DNA from: an uncultured Lachnospiraceae bacterium
GTDB lineage: Bacteria > Bacillota > Clostridia > Lachnospirales > Lachnospiraceae
NCBI GenBank assembly: GCA_902786515.1
Contig: CADADA010000037.1
Span: 1-50,696, forward strand
DNA length: 50,696 bases
Reading direction: 5' to 3'
Below the pieces are notes generated by a model that worked only from the letters and a program-made list of their open reading frames with translations, made no database searches and was not told the DNA's origin. Numbering within the stretch: position 1 is the first letter of the stretch; each line of letters starts with the position of its first letter. Below, piece by piece: positions 25,237 through 32,729 of the stretch. A program made the translations under genes and the position numbers.

Positions 25237-26520
25237 ATGAAAATTCAAGCTGTATTGATAGACGGATTTAAGAATCTATCTAATGTAAAAATAAAATTTG
25301 ATAATATCACGGCGTTGGTTGCGCTTAATAATTTTGGTAAGTCCAATGTGTTATCAGGAATTGATTTTGGATTAGGTTTTATCAAGGCTCCGATGGATGA
25401 TAAAAATCTTTTAATGGCAAATAAAAATCTTATTCCAATTAACCAAAATATGCAAGAGAAGAACTTCAAATTTGAGATTGAAGTATTAACAGAAGATAAA
25501 GGAAATAACTATCGTGCACAATATGGATATGAATTTTCATGGAAATGTAGAGTAGATTCAATGCCACAAATCATTAATGAATATTTAAAAATAAAATTAG
25601 ACAAAAAAGGACAAAAATATACTCAGCTTATTAATAGAACTCTGGATAATGCTATGTACAAAAGTTCTGAGACAGGAAGATGTTCCTCGAAAATAAAAGT
25701 AGATCCAACAGAGTTAGTTATAAATAAGCTAAGAGCATTTGACGAATTGTATTTTGAATCTATTATTAAAAAAGTAAATGGAATGAAAATATATATGGAG
25801 AATAATCTTGATGCAAAGAGTTTTTATCAACCAGACCCGATTATCCGAAAAGGTGTTGAAAATGAAATGATTAATGCGGATAATCTACCGCGGTTCATAT
25901 ATAATTTGCAGAAACAGTATCCAGATAAGTTTGAGTTGTTGAAAGACGTATATTTTCAGTTGTTCCCAGATATTGAAGATATTATTGTTAGAAATTTTAA
26001 GATTAATGCTGGAGGTGGAAAACTTCCAGAAGATGCACCTTTTGTTGTGACAGATGAACTGAATGTGTTATTTGTAAAGAATAGGAATTTAGCATCTACA
26101 GTCAATTTTTCTATGATGTCCGATGGTGCAAAGAGAGTATTTATGATACTAGCAAAGATAATTGTGTCGAGTGTAAGTAATATATCATTAGTAGCAATTG
26201 AGGAGCCAGAAAACTCTGTTCATCCTGGATTGTTTCAGGCATATATACAGATTATCAGCCAATTGCTAGATGATTGTAAAGTAATTATTACGAGTCATTC
26301 ACCATATATTATTAGCTACTTAGATCCATCTTGGATTCATGTTGGAATTAATAGACAGCCAGGTATTGCAGAATTTTTTGCATTTAAGAAAATGGGCAAA
26401 AAGATGTTAGAAAATGATGCGTCAGGATTTAATATGAGTATGGGAGATTATTTGTTTTCTCTCTTGGCTGATTCAGAAAGTAATATTACAGATTATTTGG
26501 AGTGTGATTCATATGAGTAA
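25237..26520 (+). CDS. AAA (AAA_15/21, OLD-like) ATPase, probable defence gene
   Basis: 427 residues from ATG 25237 (GAGGA 8 nt before; ATG 25216 has no site). It is an SMC/ABC-like ATPase without a long coiled coil. The N-terminal IDGFKNLSNVKIKFDNITAL leads to Walker A ALNNFGKSN, in which alanine replaces the first glycine. Late in the protein come MSDGAKRVFMILAKI (signature-like), LVAIEEPENSVHP (Walker B) and IITSHSPYI. It overlaps the TOPRIM-like gene by 8 bp. ATPase/TOPRIM pairs include OLD, AbiL, RloAB and PARIS, all linked to phage defence, so I infer that role. Which type this belongs to is not decided. Confidence 0.75.
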   Translation: MKIQAVLIDGFKNLSNVKIKFDNITALVALNNFGKSNVLSGIDFGLGFIKAPMDDKNLLMANKNLIPINQNMQEKNFKFEIEVLTEDKGNNYRAQYGYEFSWKCRVDSMPQIINEYLKIKLDKKGQKYTQLINRTLDNAMYKSSETGRCSSKIKVDPTELVINKLRAFDELYFESIIKKVNGMKIYMENNLDAKSFYQPDPIIRKGVENEMINADNLPRFIYNLQKQYPDKFELLKDVYFQLFPDIEDIIVRNFKINAGGGKLPEDAPFVVTDELNVLFVKNRNLASTVNFSMMSDGAKRVFMILAKIIVSSVSNISLVAIEEPENSVHPGLFQAYIQIISQLLDDCKVIITSHSPYIISYLDPSWIHVGINRQPGIAEFFAFKKMGKKMLENDASGFNMSMGDYLFSLLADSESNITDYLECDSYE

Positions 26521-27109
26521 ATGCCTTGTGTTTTTTGTAGAAGGTGATACTGAAGTTGAATTTTACAAACATATAGTCTCTAATGCAAGACAATTTCATC
26601 CTGAAAAAAGATTTAATACTAATATTGAATACAAAAATGTAAAGGGTATAGGTGGATTTAAAAATATTGCCTTAAGAAAATTTGAAAAAGAAATAAAAAC
26701 AAAATATCCTAGTGCGTGTGAATTTACAATTGTATTATGTAGTGATACCGATGTATTTGACTTTGCTCAAAAGCCACCGATAAAGTGGAGGGAAATAAAG
26801 GAGGAATTGAAAAAAAGTGGTGCAAAAAACATAATTCATATTCAAGCAAAACGCTCGATTGAAGATTGGTTTTTATATGATTTGGAGGGAATACTCGGCT
26901 TTTTGAGGTTGAATAAAAAGACAAAAGCAACTGGGAAAAATGGGTATGAAAAACTCCAACATTTATACAAGCAGGCAAATAAGGTCTACTATAAAGGGAT
27001 AAAAAGTAATGGAATGATTGCACATTTAAATATTGAAAAGATATCAGAGGCAGTTAATGATCAGTTGACTCCATTATATAATGCACTAGGTGTAGATAAA
27101 ACTAAATAA
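26513..27109 (+). CDS. TOPRIM-like (DUF4276/RloB-type) partner protein
   Basis: 198 residues from ATG 26513 (GGAG at 26499-26502). CLVFFVEGDTEVEFYKHIV carries the TOPRIM glutamate, and FTIVLCSDTDVFDF the DxD acidic pair, giving a probable metal-dependent nuclease or transferase site. RSIEDWFLYD and a helical tail follow. Overlap with the ATPase stop implies coupled translation and a joint complex. The ATPase would be expected to sense a trigger and license this effector. That role is inferred from architecture. Confidence 0.7.
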   Translation: MSKCLVFFVEGDTEVEFYKHIVSNARQFHPEKRFNTNIEYKNVKGIGGFKNIALRKFEKEIKTKYPSACEFTIVLCSDTDVFDFAQKPPIKWREIKEELKKSGAKNIIHIQAKRSIEDWFLYDLEGILGFLRLNKKTKATGKNGYEKLQHLYKQANKVYYKGIKSNGMIAHLNIEKISEAVNDQLTPLYNALGVDKTK

Positions 27110-27141
27110 TTTCAAAGAAAAACTTTTTTTCAAGGAGATTA

Positions 27142-27165
27142 ATGAAATCTCGAAATTTTGAGTAG
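27142..27165 (+). CDS. Leader peptide ORF (MKSRNFE) before the ABC-F gene
   Basis: AAGGAG at 27132-27137 and ATG 27142 give a seven-residue frame ending in TAG. A GAGATT/AATCTC hairpin spans its start. ABC-F resistance genes are often controlled by ribosome-stalling leader peptides and attenuators, which this resembles. Confidence 0.4.
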   Translation: MKSRNFE

Positions 27166-27215
27166 TTCATGCCGGCTATTTTGTTTTATCAGAAATCTGT
27201 GGAATGGAGTTTAAT

Positions 27216-27878
27216 ATGGCACAAATAAAGGTGAATAATCTCACATTTTCATATTACACGAGTGCTGATGAAATATTTGAAAATGTGACATTTAATATTG
27301 ATACAAATTGGAAACTTGGACTGATTGGAAGAAACGGAAAAGGTAAGACTACACTTTTAAATCTTTTTATGGGAAAATACGATTATTGCGGAAGTATCAC
27401 CGGTAATACGCGTTTTGATTATTTTCCGTATGCTGTTTCAGAACAGGAATTGGCAGAAAATGCCGTGAATCTGATTGAGTTGTGGAAACCACAGGTGCCT
27501 GTCTGGCAGGTGATGATTCAATTGAATGAACTTAATATTGACGCGGAATATCTATACAGGACGTTTGGAACTTTAAGTTTTGGAGAACGTACAAGAGTAA
27601 TGTTATCAGTACTTTTTGCCGGTGAAAATGAGTTTCTTCTGATAGACGAGCCTACGAATCATCTGTATAGTGAAGCACGTAATATTGTAAAAAGTTATTT
27701 GCGTAGTAAAAAGGGATTTGTTCTTGTGTCTCATGACCGCGATTTGCTGGATGATGTATGCGATCACGTACTCGTCTTAATAAAACTTATACTGCAATAC
27801 AAGCCGACAATACTGATGGTTGAGCATGATATAAAGTTTCAGGAAAAGGTTGCGACGCAGATAGTGAAGGTGGTATGA
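27216..27878 (+). pseudogene. ABC-F ATPase with a large internal deletion
   Basis: 220 residues from ATG 27216 (GGAG at 27206-27209). The first ATPase domain is present: LIGRNGKGKTTLL, LSFGERTRVMLSVL, LLIDEPTNHL and VLVSHDRDLL. At about residue 188 it jumps to LIKLILQYKPTILMVEHDIK, the end of the second domain. Intact ABC-F proteins have about 500 residues, so some 280, including the linker that reaches the peptidyl-transferase centre, are gone in frame. The family includes ribosome-protection resistance factors (Lsa/Vga type). This version is very unlikely to protect ribosomes. Confidence 0.8.
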
Positions 27879-27916
27879 TGATTTTACAGGAATAAAGTGC
27901 TCGGAATTGAAATATT

Positions 27917-27948
27917 GTGAAAAATCATATTGATATATGATTTTTCAC
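27917..27948. terminator. Perfect 14-bp hairpin
   Basis: Positions 27917-27930 and 27935-27948 are exact reverse complements with a 4-nt loop. It lies 38 nt after the ABC-F remnant. The stem has internal A and T runs but no T tail outside, so its role as terminator is uncertain. Confidence 0.5.
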
Positions 27949-27985
27949 ACGTTAATTTGTGCAGCAGGCGTCACAAATTGATTCT

Positions 27986-28019
27986 ATCGCAGAGCTGAAT
28001 TATAAATTCAGCTCGCGAT
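27986..28019. repeat. Imperfect palindrome with 15 paired bases per arm
   Basis: ATCGC-a-GAGCTGAATT faces AATTCAGCTC-GCGAT around a 3-nt loop, with one bulged base. It is followed by a G/C-rich CGCGAAGCGTCTGCGG stretch unlike its AT-rich surroundings. It resembles dispersed palindromic elements of this group of bacteria; only one clear copy is in the window. Confidence 0.5.
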
Positions 28020-28055
28020 TCCTCCAACGCGAAGCGTCTGCGGAATGGAGACAGT

Positions 28056-29153
28056 ATGAAAGAAGATAAAACACAGGAACTGCGTAATAGTTTTGAAACG
28101 GCATTTATAAATGGAGCGGTAGCATCAAACCTTGCATATAAGCCGCAATTTGTATCAAATAATTATAAACAGGGGAAAAAGGTTCTGTCATCTATTGAAG
28201 ATGAATTGTTGGCGTGTGAACAATTTCAAATAAGTGTGGCATTTATTACTATGGGAGGTATAACTCCTTTATTGCAGACTTTGAAAGAACTTGAAAAGAG
28301 AAAAATAAAAGGTGAGATTCTTACCACAAATTATTTGAATTTCAGTGAACCTAAGGCACTTGAAAAGTTAAATGAACTTTCAAATATTACATTAAAAATG
28401 TATGATGTGGAAGCGGCAGGAGATGGCTTTCACACTAAAGGTTATATATTCAAGAAAGAAGAAATATATAGAATTATCATCGGAAGTTCTAATATGACAA
28501 GAACTGCACTCACAAGTAATCATGAGTGGAATACCAGAGTTGTCTCGACAGAAAATGGAGAAATAGCACAGATTATTGTAGAGGAATATAAAGAACTTTG
28601 GAATAGTGAGTATTCATTGAATTATGATGAATTTTATGAGATTTATAAAGAGCGCTATAAAATTATAAAAAAGCAGAGACAAATAGCCAAAAGCGAAGAG
28701 ATTCCTTCTGTTGAAAAATATCGTTTACAACCTAATTCAATGCAGGTTGGTTTTATTGTTAATTTAAAGAAAATAATCGCAGCAGGAGAACGACGAGCAT
28801 TGTTAATTTCTGCTACAGGAACGGGAAAAACATATGCATCAGCTTTTGCTATGAGGGACCTCGGATATAAAAGAGTATTATTTTTGGTTCACCGTGGGCA
28901 GTTGGCTCGCCAGACAAAGAAATCATATCAGAAGATATTTGGTAAAAATGTTTCTATGGGATTAGTGGGAGCAGGATATAATGAATATGATGCAGATTAC
29001 GTGTTTGCAACCGTGCAGACATTGAATCGTGATGAGCATTTATACAAATATCGAAAAGATGAGTTCGATTGTATTATTTTGGATGATGAGCGCGTTATAA
29101 TAAGGACAAAGTTAGAGAAACCCAGTAAAATCAAGGGGTTAGCACTAATTTAG
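28056..29153 (+). pseudogene. PLD-domain DEAD/DEAH helicase, truncated in Walker B
   Basis: The genuine part is about residues 1-344. A phospholipase D-like domain comes first (GFHTKGYIF near residue 129, HxK; then IIIGSSNMTRTAL). A superfamily 2 helicase start follows, with SATGTGKT near 252-259, LFLVHRGQLA, and VFATVQTLNR. The Walker B reads CIILDDE and then breaks off at about 29092. The final 20 residues (RVIIRTKLEKPSKIKGLALI) come from foreign sequence. Full proteins of this type have about 900-1000 residues and are common in defence islands. The remainder is nowhere in the window, so the right-hand junction of the insertion was lost. Confidence 0.8.
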
Positions 29154-29160
29154 TCCTTAT
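29112..29160 (+). terminator. Structured terminator at the left end of the element
   Basis: An outer stem AAGGACAAAGTTAG with CTAATTTAGTCCTT (12 of 14 matching) encloses an inner AACCC/GGGTT stem and is followed by ATTTTTAT. The outer arm sequence recurs, partly inverted, at 29302-29317. Confidence 0.55.
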
Positions 29161-29301
29161 TTTTATACCATTTTATCGGTAGATAAGGCAGCGCTGACAA
29201 ATCAAACCGAAATCCAAACATTGCATCAACAATTCAGGAGTCATGACCTGAGTGTGGTTCGTGCATCCAAGTGAGGTGACAATTTAATAGATTTTATTTA
29301 G

Positions 29302-29368
29302 GTAGGACTAAATTAGCATTTATCACGGAGATATTCCGTTTGGCTGATATAGTCCTACTTTTTATTTT
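29302..29368 (+). promoter_or_regulatory. Two-level hairpin leader with T tail (attenuator-like)
   Basis: GTAGGACTA at 29302-29310 pairs with TAGTCCTAC at 29350-29358, enclosing ACGGA (29325-29329) with TCCGT (29335-29339), then TTTTTATTTT. It lies about 20 nt before the first cargo start. It could be a terminator/attenuator of the element's main operon. Between 29161 and 29301 I see no gene. Confidence 0.5.
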
Positions 29369-29384
29369 GAAAGGAAGAGATTGT

Positions 29385-29810
29385 ATGAGCAAAGTGCTAA
29401 TTGAAGTCCTCATAATAATTCTTATTGCAGGCAGTTATTTGATACTGTATTCAGCAGTTAGAGTATCGGCTATAGCAGATCAAAGAATAGCGGAGATACG
29501 AAGTAGAGAAACATTTTATAAAGAAAAGCAGTTGAACACTAATCAAAGTAGTATATCGGGAGGGATGGCTATGGCAAATAAAGAAAAGAAGATCGACGGT
29601 AGACTGGGATATAACAGTGAGAATGGCAGATATGGATTACTGGTATCAGATTTATGGGAACATACTGGATTCCACTGTGGAGAATGCTTGGAAGTCAAGG
29701 TTGATGATAAGTGGGTAAAAACCCGGATGGAAATGGATATTGACCGTAACTGGTATTTGGTGGATACCCCCTATACAGGAGATTTAGAGTATGTTAGGGC
29801 GAGAATTTAA
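29385..29810 (+). CDS. Membrane-anchored DUF5348 protein
   Basis: 141 residues from ATG 29385 (AAAGGAAGAG before it). An N-terminal helix (about 5-25, VLIEVLIIILIAGSYLIL) and a charged stalk precede a DUF5348-type domain (about 62-141: RYGLLVSDLWEHTGFHCGEC, then WVKTRMEMD and NWYLVDTPYTG). An internal GGGAGGG just before ATG 29565 could start a free 80-residue DUF5348 protein, the usual family size. The function of DUF5348 is unknown; it is frequent in ICEs. Confidence 0.7.
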   Translation: MSKVLIEVLIIILIAGSYLILYSAVRVSAIADQRIAEIRSRETFYKEKQLNTNQSSISGGMAMANKEKKIDGRLGYNSENGRYGLLVSDLWEHTGFHCGECLEVKVDDKWVKTRMEMDIDRNWYLVDTPYTGDLEYVRARI

Positions 29811-29829
29811 GAAAAGGAGGAAACACAGA

Positions 29830-30741
29830 ATGAACAATAATATCGAAGTAATTGGAATTGATCATGGTTGGTCACAGATAAAAACAAGTAATACCTGTTT
29901 CAATACTTCCATTAAGGAATTAGCAAATGCTCCGGCATTTCACGATAATGTGATTGAGTATGATGAAAGATATTTTGCGGTTGGGGAGGAAAGGCTGGAG
30001 GTACTGGACAGTAAGGTGGAAAATGAGAATTTCTATTTATTGACTCTGGTGGCAATAGCAAAGGAGTTGGAGATAAGAGGAAAGAGTGAAGCGGATGTGG
30101 TTCTTGCGGTGGGACTGCCCCTTACAAGATTCTCCGCAGAGAGAAAGCCATTTATAGATTATCTTTCAAAGAATGGGGATGTGGTATTTGGTTTTGAACA
30201 GAAGCTTTACAGAATCCACATTTTAAATGTACTTGTTTATCCTCAGTGTTATGCAGCGGTTGCAGGTATGCTTCCCACATTTGGAAAGAAAGCACTTGTC
30301 ATTGATGTCGGTTCATGGACTGTAGACAGTATGCTGATTGTGAATAAGAAGCCTGATAACAGTAGATGCGATACGCAGAATGAAGGTCTGATTAAGTGTA
30401 TGAGGGCAATCAATAGAGTGGCAGTACAGGTCAAAAACAGAAAGATTGATGAAGCCGAGATTCAGGAATATATGAAAACCGGAAAGACAGAGCTTCCAAA
30501 GGATTTTAAGGAGATTATGGACCAGCAGATTCAGATTTTTGTGGATAAGGTGTACCGTTATCAGACCGAGTGTGGTTACAGTCTTGATATGATGCCGGTC
30601 TACTTTGTAGGTGGTGGGGCTGTCGTTATGAGAAATTTTGGAAGATATCAGCAGTCTAATATCCACTATGTGCTTGATGTAAAGGCAAATGCAAAAGGTT
30701 TTGAGACGATGGCAAAAATAGCACTTAGAAGCGGGAGGTAA
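29830..30741 (+). CDS. parM: ParM/StbA-like actin-fold segregation protein
   Basis: 303 residues from ATG 29830 (AGGAGG 9 nt before). Actin-fold ATPase motifs are visible: VIGIDHGWSQIKT (phosphate 1), VLAVGLPLTRFSAERK, ALVIDVGSWTVD (phosphate 2) and MPVYFVGGGAVVMRNF (adenosine). ParM filaments push sister plasmids or excised elements apart. The next gene, a helix-rich DNA-binding candidate, is the expected ParR partner. Confidence 0.85.
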   Translation: MNNNIEVIGIDHGWSQIKTSNTCFNTSIKELANAPAFHDNVIEYDERYFAVGEERLEVLDSKVENENFYLLTLVAIAKELEIRGKSEADVVLAVGLPLTRFSAERKPFIDYLSKNGDVVFGFEQKLYRIHILNVLVYPQCYAAVAGMLPTFGKKALVIDVGSWTVDSMLIVNKKPDNSRCDTQNEGLIKCMRAINRVAVQVKNRKIDEAEIQEYMKTGKTELPKDFKEIMDQQIQIFVDKVYRYQTECGYSLDMMPVYFVGGGAVVMRNFGRYQQSNIHYVLDVKANAKGFETMAKIALRSGR

Positions 30742-30747
30742 CTTAAG

Positions 30748-31224
30748 ATGGCAAAAAGAAGTAAGCAGTACAGTTTTCATCTCAATCTAAATAATCCGGA
30801 CCATTTGAAGATATACCGAACGCTGGAGGATTTGAATACAGATATTCATAAATCTGTTTCAAACTTTGTGATTAAGGCAGTGATTCAGTATATCAACGAT
30901 GCCTCAAGGTCGAGTCTTACAAAGAGCGGAAAGAATGAAAAGGAGAATCTTGAAGGCTATGTAACCAGACAGGAGTTATCAGAAGCAAAGCTTCAGATAA
31001 AAGCCGATGTGATGAAAGAGGTTGCGCAGTTGTTTGGAAATGCAGCTATGAATACACAGCAGGTTGTTACGCCTGCACTTATGCAACAGATGATGTCGAT
31101 GATACCGGAAAATGCAGAAAAAAAGAAAGATTCAGATAAGCCTGAGGAAGAGGCAGAGCCTACCGATGCAGCATTAGAGGAAATGTCGGTATTGTTTGCC
31201 CAGGGAAATTTTGGAGAGGAGTAA
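30748..31224 (+). CDS. ParR-like DNA-binding protein
   Basis: 158 residues. The N-terminal region (SKQYSFHLNLNNPDHLKIYR) fits a ribbon-helix-helix beta strand and helix, followed by a helical centre and an acidic tail (EKKKDSDKPEEEAEPTDAAL). It starts 6 nt after parM, as ParR does. It would bind a centromere and cap ParM filaments. No clear centromere repeat is seen next to it; the palindrome array at 40.8-41.1 kb is a possible site. Confidence 0.7.
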   Translation: MAKRSKQYSFHLNLNNPDHLKIYRTLEDLNTDIHKSVSNFVIKAVIQYINDASRSSLTKSGKNEKENLEGYVTRQELSEAKLQIKADVMKEVAQLFGNAAMNTQQVVTPALMQQMMSMIPENAEKKKDSDKPEEEAEPTDAALEEMSVLFAQGNFGEE

Positions 31225-31230
31225 ACGCCT

Positions 31231-31401
31231 ATGGCAGTATTAAGCGGAATCGGAACTGTGTTACTTACCATATTGAAATGGATATTAAAAATAGTATTAG
31301 GAATGCTCAGACTGGTATTGGAGGTGGCAAAAATCTTCCTGCTTCTGCTTAATCTGGTATTCAGAGTGTTTATGGCATTTGTAGGTGCAGGAACACCATG
31401 A
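31231..31401 (+). CDS. Small hydrophobic membrane protein
   Basis: 56 residues, almost one continuous hydrophobic stretch (VLLTILKWILKIVLGMLRLV, then FLLLLNLVFRVFMAFVG) with regularly spaced Lys/Arg, which suggests one or two helices or an amphipathic helix. GGAGAGGAG lies just before. It belongs to the segregation operon by spacing (6 nt). Function unknown. Confidence 0.6.
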   Translation: MAVLSGIGTVLLTILKWILKIVLGMLRLVLEVAKIFLLLLNLVFRVFMAFVGAGTP

Positions 31402-31416
31402 AAGGGGGTGTGGCTT

Positions 31417-31500
31417 ATGAAGTTTCGATTTGAGAATTATCTTAATAATCGCAGACTGGTAAAGTATTACTTTGCCATGAAGAAGCTTGCAACTGCGTGA
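31417..31500 (+). CDS. 27-residue basic peptide
   Basis: MKFRFENYLNNRRLVKYYFA, then MKKLATA. A strong AAGGGGGTG is 7 nt before the ATG. Short ORFs of this kind recur in related ICEs after the small hydrophobic gene. Whether the peptide is functional is unknown. Confidence 0.45.
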   Translation: MKFRFENYLNNRRLVKYYFAMKKLATA

Positions 31501-31541
31501 AGAAAAAAGCAAAATGAAAGGAGACTAACAATGCACAGAAT

Positions 31542-31663
31542 ACGGGACAGTCCCATAGAAGATGTCCCGTGACAACCGAATAAATTGTTCACATAGAGTA
31601 AGAGTGGACAGGTCAGTTTGTCATGAGGACATAAGCCTATCCCTCTTACGGAAAGGGAATAGG
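31542..31663 (+). promoter_or_regulatory. Structured leader of the ICE lipoprotein gene
   Basis: ACGGGACA (31542-31549) pairs with TGTCCCGT (31563-31570). Downstream, GTAAGAG (31598-31604) can pair with CTCTTAC (31643-31649), or CCTATCCC (31636-31643) with GGGAATAGG (31655-31663). The two choices share one base and abut, so they may compete, and the second covers part of the ribosome site. It could be a translational switch; the ligand, if any, is unknown. Confidence 0.35.
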
Positions 31664-31671
31664 TGATTCAT

Positions 31672-32499
31672 ATGAAGAAACTATTATTTTTCTTATTATC
31701 CGTAGTACTGATAGGAAGTGTCGGATGTGGCTCAAATAAAGATTTGAGTATGGAGGTTACGGATGCAGGAAGCACAGAGATTGTTAATGAAACAGTTGAA
31801 CCGACAACTGAAGCTGTAACTGTTGAAACCGAGGATGCGGGGACAGCCCAGCAGGAAAGCACCGAAGCAGTAAAAGAAGTGGATTCTTCTGCTGATATAA
31901 AGGATACTGGTAAGGATAACCAATCAGATAATATAGCTTCTGAGGAAAAAACTGCTGATGATAAGAAGTCGGAAGAAAATAAAAGCTCTGATAGTCAGAA
32001 ATCTGAGAAACAGCCAAAAGACACAAAGAGCGAATCGGCTTCTGAGCAACAGCCGAAACCAGAGGAAAATACAAAAGCAGAGGAAAAAACGGAAGAAAAG
32101 CCGGAAGAAAAACCGGAACCAAAACCAGAACCACAGGCAGTATCTTACAGCCCGGAAAAGGTGGTAAGCCTTGCAATTTTAAAGTGTCAGGCTGGTGGAA
32201 TGGTGACAACAGAGCAGCATTTGAAGGACAATCTGAATGCGGGAAAGATTACGCAGGAAGAGTATGATGAATATTATCCTCTGGACGGATTGGAAGACAG
32301 CTATTACAGCGTATTTGTCAATGTTGACTTAAACAAAGCTGCAACAACATCCGGAAGGACACTTGGAAGTGAGGAGGAGATTGCACAGTATATCGCAGAT
32401 ATGCTTTTACTGGAGTCCGATTCTGTATTTAACATCCGCTATACCGGAACTACCAAAACATCAGGCGAAACTTTCTATGAGTTCCGTTGCTACAGATAA
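31672..32499 (+). CDS. ICE lipoprotein with long charged linker
   Basis: 275 residues from ATG 31672. The signal MKKLLFFLLSVVLIGSVGC ends in a lipobox-like GSVGC. Residues about 25-155 are a low-complexity Glu/Lys/Ser/Pro linker (EEKTEEKPEEKPEPKPEP). A C-terminal domain of about 115 residues follows (KVVSLAILKCQAGGMVTTEQ, then YYSVFVNVDLNKAA). The long linker would let the domain reach through the cell wall. It is followed by a strong terminator. Domain function unknown. Confidence 0.7.
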   Translation: MKKLLFFLLSVVLIGSVGCGSNKDLSMEVTDAGSTEIVNETVEPTTEAVTVETEDAGTAQQESTEAVKEVDSSADIKDTGKDNQSDNIASEEKTADDKKSEENKSSDSQKSEKQPKDTKSESASEQQPKPEENTKAEEKTEEKPEEKPEPKPEPQAVSYSPEKVVSLAILKCQAGGMVTTEQHLKDNLNAGKITQEEYDEYYPLDGLEDSYYSVFVNVDLNKAATTSGRTLGSEEEIAQYIADMLLLESDSVFNIRYTGTTKTSGETFYEFRCYR

Positions 32500-32520
32500 A
32501 AGAATACAGACTGCATCATG

Positions 32521-32561
32521 AGAGCAGGTATAAGCCAAAAACTTATGCCTGCTCTTTTTTT
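32521..32561 (+). terminator. Strong intrinsic terminator
   Basis: GAGCAGGTATAAG at 32522-32534 pairs with CTTATGCCTGCTC at 32542-32554, then seven Ts. Confidence 0.9.
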
Positions 32562-32624
32562 GTTATGGCGACGAGGAAAATGGACACCGTGCTTGCACGA
32601 GTGGACATTTGACGACCGCTAATC

Positions 32625-32702
32625 AGAGCGAGATTCGCAAAGCGTATCTCGTCTCTGCATGTAGTCAATGAGAAGTGCAAAGAGAAATCTAGGTGCACTT
32701 CT
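32625..32702 (+). promoter_or_regulatory. Hairpins in the adhesin leader
   Basis: Two inverted repeats lie between the terminator and the adhesin: CGAGAT with ATCTCG (about 32628-32666 region), and AGAAGTGCA (32671-32679) with TGCACTTCT (32694-32702). The second lies 28 nt before the start codon. They may affect expression. I see no clear promoter in 32562-32729. Confidence 0.35.
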
Positions 32703-32729
32703 ATTATAAATTTTTAGGAGGAATATCGA

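Noticed and set aside
31531..31572. 13-residue ORF after a GGAG site
   Set aside because: It is almost wholly made of the ACGGGACA/TGTCCCGT hairpin, so a structured leader is likelier than a peptide gene.
31784..32209. 141-codon minus-strand ORF
   Set aside because: Shadow of the Glu/Lys/Pro linker of the ICE lipoprotein.
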